From Stenopsyche tienmushanensis (lineage: Eukaryota > Arthropoda > Insecta > Trichoptera > Stenopsychidae): a stretch of 64,000 nucleotides of DNA. Each line of letters starts with the position of its first letter. The first letter of the stretch is position 1. A model generated the notes under the pieces. That model did no database searches. It was not told the origin of the DNA and worked only from the letters and a program-made list of their open reading frames with translations. Of the stretch, positions 59,421-64,000 are shown piece by piece. Both the position numbers and the translations under genes were made by a program. The stretch covers positions 930,001 to 994,000 of the forward strand of contig WACJ01000040.1 in assembly GCA_008973525.1 (NCBI GenBank), given 5' to 3'.

Positions 59421-61707
59421 GAGCATGATTAATCTTTGTATATACTCAATGCACGTTTTTATTTTTGGAGCGTTCCTACGGAAATATCATCGATAAAGCA
59501 TTTAAAAGCAAAAATTGATATTGTTTGAATTAAATAATTTATTTGAGTATTGCCATTGATTTGCGTTCACATTGACTGTCATGTTATTGATGTTCACATA
59601 AATTCGCTTAAATTTTAAAACGTTTCATATCATCGAAGGTTCTTTTCGTTGCGAAGTCGAACTAATTGAAATTCTTTCGTTAATATGTAAATCTCATGAT
59701 TTTATGTCATCACCAACATTATGCTAATTGCGGATAAATTAAAAGCCATAATAATTTCATTATTTACGCGCGAATAAATCAATAAGGACGTTTGTTGCCT
59801 TTAATTATTGAATGTGAACGTCGAAATGATTTAGTTGCATGAATAAAATGCCGATAAATTCGCACGAATCTCATTGAAAATCATGTCTAAAAGTATTTTC
59901 GCATATTGCGCTATTGTGGCGCATTAAAAATGCAGCCCTTATTACAATGCAGAAATGGGGATGGTCGTAAATATTTACTCAATGTAAATTCAATTTTCTT
60001 GAATTTAAAGCGCTCTTTGTAAATCAACAAGAATGCCATTATTCAGGAGTGACTTATTATGGTTGTGTGATTTTAAATGCGCTTATTTAGTGACAATGCA
60101 ATTAATATCGGCATAAATAACGCCCGACTCCCCCCATTTAAAATACATATTTATTTCAGCATACGAATTGATGTATTTCACTGAAGAAATGCATTCAGCG
60201 CTGATTCAATGAATTAATGTCGCATAAAGCAGAAGTTTGCGCTTCAGCCCGACCGTTGAGTTCTCCGCCGTATGAATGAGATTCCTTTATGAAAGAAAAT
60301 CGCCTTTCAAAAGAAACTGGTTCCTATCTATATAATTATTTTAATGGATAAGCAACAAAGTTTATTTTACGACCGTATGCCTAATTGATATTAGTGTTAT
60401 TTATTCGAATAATCTGCTTATATGGCGTTTTTTGTCCGCGGCAGCGTCTCCGGAAAGACGCCACTTTTCAGCGAATTCGAATACGAAATTATTTATTGCG
60501 ATACATAATACATCGAGGCGTGTGCCTTTGTCTTATGCAATGTAAGACATCTTAATGTGGTGAATGCATTACCCGCCGAAATGCATAAAAAAGCGATGCA
60601 CATCGTAATGCAGTCGGGTAATCGATTGCATTAAATTCAGAAACAGGATTGATCACTGCATTGTCTTCGCGGATGGACCAAGCAGCATTCGGCGATGGCA
60701 GGAAGCGATCCCTCATCTCGTCATAACCGAGCAGGAACAGGAATCGAAGACCACGAAAAAAATGTGGGACGTCAAAAAATGTACTTCCTGGTCGACTAAA
60801 TATATTCATGAAAATATTCATAAGGCAATGCCAACAAATCATGCTTTATTTTTTCCGAGCATCCAAGCAATTCAAACATTTGTCAGAAAGGATATATATA
60901 ATGTCGCAAACGAATGTCCTCAATAAAATTTAAATAATCGCCGGCGACGATTTCGCTTTCTCACCTTGAAATTTGACAGAAGTAGTTTCGATTTCTGTCC
61001 TAAAATTTTTTCAGTGACAAATGTGCTTTTAGACGACCCACAAAATGTGCGTTTATGTATTCGCGTGAGCTTTTAATCGATTTTTTTCACCTCGAAGGAG
61101 CGTGAATAAAATATTTGGAAAACCCACATAATGGCTGTCAATCGTATTAAACAAATAGTATAAAATCACATAAGCACTTCAAATTTATTTTAATAGTCGG
61201 CATCATAACATTACCATAGCAATAAATTAACACTTGGGCTGATAGCATCTCCTGTCCGTTATATTTTCGTGGGAACGAGACATATTCAGGAGCGTGCCAT
61301 GAACTTTGATAGGCGATTTGTTGTCCCTGCGTAGAAGCGCTGTTAACATCTTCCATCTCTCTTCAAGTGCAATGTGTTATTTTAACAGCGCCATCTCTTG
61401 TGGCCCTGCGGAGACATTGCACCTGCATACTGACCGATTGCTTCTTGCACGTGCACCGTTGCTGGAGTCGGGAGAGTGGTCGGTTAGCCTTGACTGCGGG
61501 AGGTCGTCCTTCCTGCAGCCAGATCTCTCGTGTGCGGCAACATCACAGACGATCATGTTCTGTATATCCGATCATATCCTACATATCCTGAAAAAAAAAC
61601 CAGCTGACTTTTGTTCGCATTCTTTCTGATCCCCATCCACTCTGTGACGTCTCTTTTTTTTGTCCATCAATGAAAAAACCACATAGACCACATTTTTACA
61701 ACAATTT
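59421..61707. other. No recognised gene
   Basis: AT-rich, with a GC-richer patch at about 61300-61620 where open frames overlap on both strands (107 codons at 61306-61629, +). No domain or splice context convinced me. Confidence 0.4.
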
Positions 61708-61803
61708 TTTTCATTTCGGTTTAATTCCAAATATTTATATCGGTTCGGTTACGGTTTTCCTTCCGGGAAAAATAACGATTTTTATGGTTTTCGCTTCAAT
61801 AAT
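61708..61803 (-). mobile_element. ACCGGT-rich hAT-like repeat, fragment
   Basis: Inverted match to the right part of the element at 38604-38951 (AACCGTAATCGAACCGATAT-type segment and the CCGGAAGGAAAACCG segment). No termini. Confidence 0.5.
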
Positions 61804-61935
61804 GACTTACAAATGGTGAACTCAAAAATCAATCAAACTCACTTTCTTATACGTTGCACTTTTTGTACTCTTTCTATTTTTAATGTTCGCGAATATCAAA
61901 ATTGGTTCCAGAAATTTCGATCTGATATTTGTGAT

Positions 61936-62491
61936 TTAACTTCTTGAGGAGTGAGCAAATTTAAAATCGATGAAGTCGTTGATGCCATAATCACTTTACA
62001 CTGATTACTTTCTGTCAGATCCTATCAGCGTAAGACAATCTTCAATTCGAGGCAGAGTCAATTGTAAATAGGCACTGTTGATAGCATACAAGACCACGTC
62101 ATTTTTTTACATAAACAATACACAAAAAATCGATTCATTTGCTTCTGCTTTAGAAGGAAATGATAATCGGACCAAGACTCATTCAATAATCAGCGATGAA
62201 CAGTAAGCAATTAAATAAATAAACACTTTCGATAACAAAGAATATTCGATCATTTCTTTGCGTAAATAAATAACACATTTAAAACCGAAATCATTAATAG
62301 TTGATAAATTTGGGTTAACGGTCTATATAATCGTGCGATGTATGCGGAGAAGCTCTCCGTCTCTGTCTCCCTAAGTGCGCTACGTTATCTCTCTGTCTCT
62401 GTCTGTCTCCGAGCTCAATGTATAAGAGTGCTCTTTCTGAATAGTGGAGGGGGAGTCCCAGGCCCTGGGATAGTACTCCTTTAGGGGTTAA
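61936..62491 (+). mobile_element. piggyBac-like TTAA MITE, complete
   Basis: 556 bp including TTAA at each end (61936-61939, 62488-62491). Left terminus TTAACTTCTTGAGGAGT. The right terminus, reverse-complemented, is TTAACCCCTAAAGGAGT. So the ends are imperfect inverted repeats inside TTAA, the target of piggyBac-class transposons. The interior has a CTCTCTGTCTCTGTCTGTCT tract and no coding sequence. Other copies: 3302-3843 and 32187-32445. Confidence 0.72.
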
Positions 62492-64000
62492 AAAATTATT
62501 GCGTAAAATGCATGCCCCCAATCTGACTTCTCCAGAAATCGCCCCGTCGGATTTATATCTTTTTAGATGTATGCAGTATTATTTGGATGAGAAAAAATAC
62601 AAAATAAATTATGAGGTAAAACATTATATAATTTTTTCCAGAAGACCAGAAAAAAACATCAACTTTAAATCCAAATACCTATGTAATATACATCGGTTAC
62701 ATACCATGACGTTACCAAAGTATGAACGATTTGTTCGATATACGTTTTTTACTCGTAAGAATCCATAATGAGATCTCGAATAAATATTCATCATTTTAAT
62801 GCCCTGGGCGAGAGATTTTCTCTTCATTATCTAAGGCTTAAATTTACCATTCATTTTGCAGCAATCAATACGTAAACATCTCGGTATTTAATGTACTTAC
62901 AGGCACCACTTTGAGCACGATAGAATATGTAAAGCAGGTCCATTAGCATTCTGTGTGATTATGTCAATAAGGCGATCACTATTTGACGAGCAATATGTAT
63001 TAAAATGAAACGACGAGTAATCTTCGAATTTATGCTTATTTTCCCCGCGAGGCATCGCATTAGCAGTCTATTAAGTTTTGATACCCCATATTAAAAAAAA
63101 ATCGTCTTAATTCTGCCATAATTTTTAATTTATAATGCGGAACAACTTCAAAACTTTCGCCATAATATCGTCGATTCCGAATGATTTATTCGGTGAAAAT
63201 TCATATGTATAGAGTATAAAGTACGGCGAAAAAAGCTCTCGCGTTTAACAAGTCCGAGGACCGGTTGTGTCTTTAACACATGAACCGTATAAATTAACGA
63301 AAAATAAGAGTATGATTTATTTTCGTGTAACCATAATATTTACCGTTGGGTTTCACACGTTTTTGCTTCATTTTACGCTTCTAAGTGTATGCAAATTGTT
63401 AAATTTATGCAATGTTTCCGAAAAGCGATTCATCAACCCTCTGACGGGCGCTGGAAGCTCGTCGCTTGGAGCTTTCGATCTCAGATTAACATATCAACTT
63501 TGACCAATTTCTTATAGCCTTTTAAGTCACACACCACTCGATACATTATTGTAGACCCTAATGCCCTTACTTGAATGCAAACGTGCAAAATCAAGCTATA
63601 TTTCAGATCTCTTGTTCTATAAGATGGATGTTTTGTTGTAACATGATATTATACATTCAATTGCATTAAGTACTCAAACGTTAACATGATCAATTAAATC
63701 TTACAAGTATAATTATGTACATCCTTAATAGCATAAATCAATTTTGTTCTGGTACAATATCCAAATGGATTATGAATCACAAGATGATTATGCTTTTGGC
63801 ATGATCCATATATAAATCTTATAAATATCATTTAAGCAGTTTTTATAAAAAAATATGCTTATTGGACGATCGATCAACCAATTATGTTAATGATCAATAA
63901 TTCATCTCCATTGAAAGTGGGTTGTTCTAACTTCATATTTTATTTTATTAACAATAAACATAATCCTTAATTAAAACTATTTATTAGAGTTCATATTTCT
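62492..64000. other. No recognised gene
   Basis: AT-rich. Frames at 62499-62768 and 63267-63503 (+) have no recognised domain. The window ends here with no partial gene that I can identify. Confidence 0.45.

Noticed and set aside
1..64000. CRISPR arrays, bacterial operons, riboswitches, prophage
   Set aside because: No short regularly spaced repeats, no ribosome-binding-site-led gene rows, and the introns and transposon types are those of an animal nuclear genome.
1..64000. tRNA or rRNA genes
   Set aside because: I saw no convincing A-box/B-box pair or rRNA core. A few GGTTCGA-like strings lack the rest of a tRNA. A covariance-model scan would decide.

Overview
The window is eukaryotic nuclear DNA, most likely from an insect or another arthropod. 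It is AT-rich, gene-poor and crowded with decayed DNA transposons. I infer this from an intron-split FGF gene, an animal PP1-beta phosphatase gene, mariner transposase relics, and several hAT, piggyBac-like, pogo-like and Helitron-like repeat families. Nothing identifies the species, and there is no sign of bacterial or viral gene organisation. Almost all open frames of 60-130 codons here look like chance frames or shadows.

Three loci look like host genes. (1) 15204-16190 (-) is a complete, uninterrupted 328-codon protein phosphatase 1 catalytic subunit, beta/flapwing type, in a GC-rich island (about 15.1-16.7 kb). (2) 16451-16648 (-), just upstream in the same island, is a 66-codon exon that looks like a mitochondrial presequence plus a hydrophobic segment and ends in a good splice donor. 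It is either the first exon of an unidentified mitochondrial protein or an alternative 5' exon of the PP1 gene. (3) An FGF-family gene on the minus strand has a 104-nt middle exon at 39897-40000 and a long last exon at 25969-26772. The two are separated by a 13.1 kb intron full of transposons. Its first coding exon was not found. A possible signal-peptide exon lies on the plus strand at 30566-30699, inside that intron.

The rest is mostly repeats. The dominant family, called hAT-1 here, has about a dozen copies (1.7, 3.2, 8.1, 19.3, 22.2, 29.8, 34.0, 34.7, 41.8, 47.1, 50.4 and 53.4 kb). It has TAGGGAATCC termini and, in some copies, the coding remnant of a hAT transposase C-terminal domain. 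Other families are hAT-2 (CAGGGCCGTAAC termini; 0.7, 17.8, 21.2, 42.1 and 56.8 kb), a short hAT MITE nested twice inside hAT-1 copies (30.0 and 50.7 kb), an ACCGGT-rich CAGGGCTT hAT-like repeat (38.6, 50.1 and 61.7 kb), a TTAA-bounded piggyBac-like MITE (3.3, 32.2 and 61.9 kb), pogo-like TA MITEs (7.0, 38.0 and a 47.7 kb fragment) and a Helitron-like cluster (54.4 kb). Three mariner lineages are present: 0.3 kb; 27.2 kb; and 39.2, 44.9 and 58.7 kb.

The nesting gives relative ages: the piggyBac-like MITE and the two short hAT MITEs inserted into hAT-1 copies that were already present. I found no RNA genes, CRISPR arrays or operons. No undescribed functional system is demonstrated. The best candidates for a second look are the upstream exon that can splice in frame onto PP1, the FGF gene with its long basic tail, and the hAT-1 family that keeps a transposase C-terminal domain.
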